NCBI GenBank assembly: GCA_045114665.1
Contig: JBGUKW010000296.1
Coordinates: 1 to 15,437 of the forward strand
Direction of reading: 5' to 3'
Origin: CADAWZ01 sp045114665
Lineage (GTDB): Bacteria > Vulcanimicrobiota > CADAWZ01
DNA: 15,437 nt
Part shown: piece by piece, positions 15,354 through 15,437 of the stretch
How the letters are laid out: each line of letters opens with the position of its first letter
Position numbering within the stretch: position 1 is the stretch's first letter
Notes under the pieces: generated by a model
The model's input: only the letters and a program-made list of their open reading frames with translations
Told to the model about the DNA's origin: nothing
Database searches by the model: none
Made by a program: the position numbers and the translations under genes

Positions 15354-15437
15354 GCTACTCAAAATGTGATTAAATATACTCACATAATGGAATTGAAATC
15401 CTCACGGATATTTCTTACTGCTTCTTTTATTTATTCT
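15354..15437 (-). other. Upstream region of the peptidase gene to the window edge
   Basis: This 84-nt AT-rich stretch should contain the promoter of the peptidase-sensor unit. I see no pair of -35/-10 boxes that stands out. The inverted-repeat-like GGATTTCAATTCC at 15405-15388 is short and imperfect, and I assign it no role. Confidence 0.3.

Noticed and set aside
15345..15383. Upstream GTG start for the clostripain-like protein
   Set aside because: It would put 13 extra residues before the signal peptide, while AGGAAG directly precedes ATG 15344.
15388..15405. GGATTTCAATTCC as a CRISPR repeat fragment
   Set aside because: There is a single short copy with no second repeat or spacer within the window.

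Overview
The window is an AT-rich bacterial chromosome segment. It is densely packed and has no tRNA, rRNA, CRISPR array or intact transposon that I can see. Two proteins carry classical lipobox signal peptides followed by poly-glycine. There is a long BspA-like leucine-rich-repeat lipoprotein, a clostripain-type peptidase with a BACON domain, and a GH13 amylase. Together these suggest an anaerobic, probably gut-associated, diderm-like fermenter. I cannot name the phylum from sequence alone. Elusimicrobia- or Riflebacteria-like lineages are guesses only.

Left part (1-4210). A truncated gene on the minus strand (1-501) encodes the N-terminus of a eukaryotic-type UTP-glucose-1-phosphate uridylyltransferase. 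A three-gene plus-strand operon (578-4171) runs divergently from it. Its members are a NuoL/HyfB-like polytopic membrane protein, a NuoH/HyfC-like polytopic membrane protein (4-bp overlap with the first), and a small membrane-anchored protein with a C-terminal domain I recall from uncharacterised bacterial proteins. No hydrogenase or Complex I soluble subunit accompanies them. The NuoL-like protein also appears to lack the charged residues that carry protons. This orphan, degenerate pair is the most unusual item in the window. The operon ends at a bidirectional terminator (4175-4209), followed by a lone GC-rich palindrome that may be a transposon-end remnant.

Right part (4280-15344, all minus strand). 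Reading downstream, there are three apparent transcription units. The first holds a clostripain-like lipoprotein peptidase and then a membrane sensor that fuses an extracytoplasmic Cache-like domain to a cytoplasmic AlbA/Schlafen domain. A 12-bp hairpin lies between them and a strong terminator after them. The second is a 1500-residue BspA-like lipoprotein with its own near-consensus promoter and terminator. The third is a GH13 alpha-amylase/CGTase-like enzyme with an extended -10 promoter and a strong Shine-Dalgarno site, but no signal peptide.

Working picture (inference): the right part is surface and nutrient biology, with protein degradation plus a co-transcribed sensor/regulator, adhesion or surface display, and starch or glycogen breakdown. 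The left part is a membrane operon of unknown function. Start codons were moved inward for the two lipoproteins because a good ribosome binding site and the signal peptide both point to the internal ATG.
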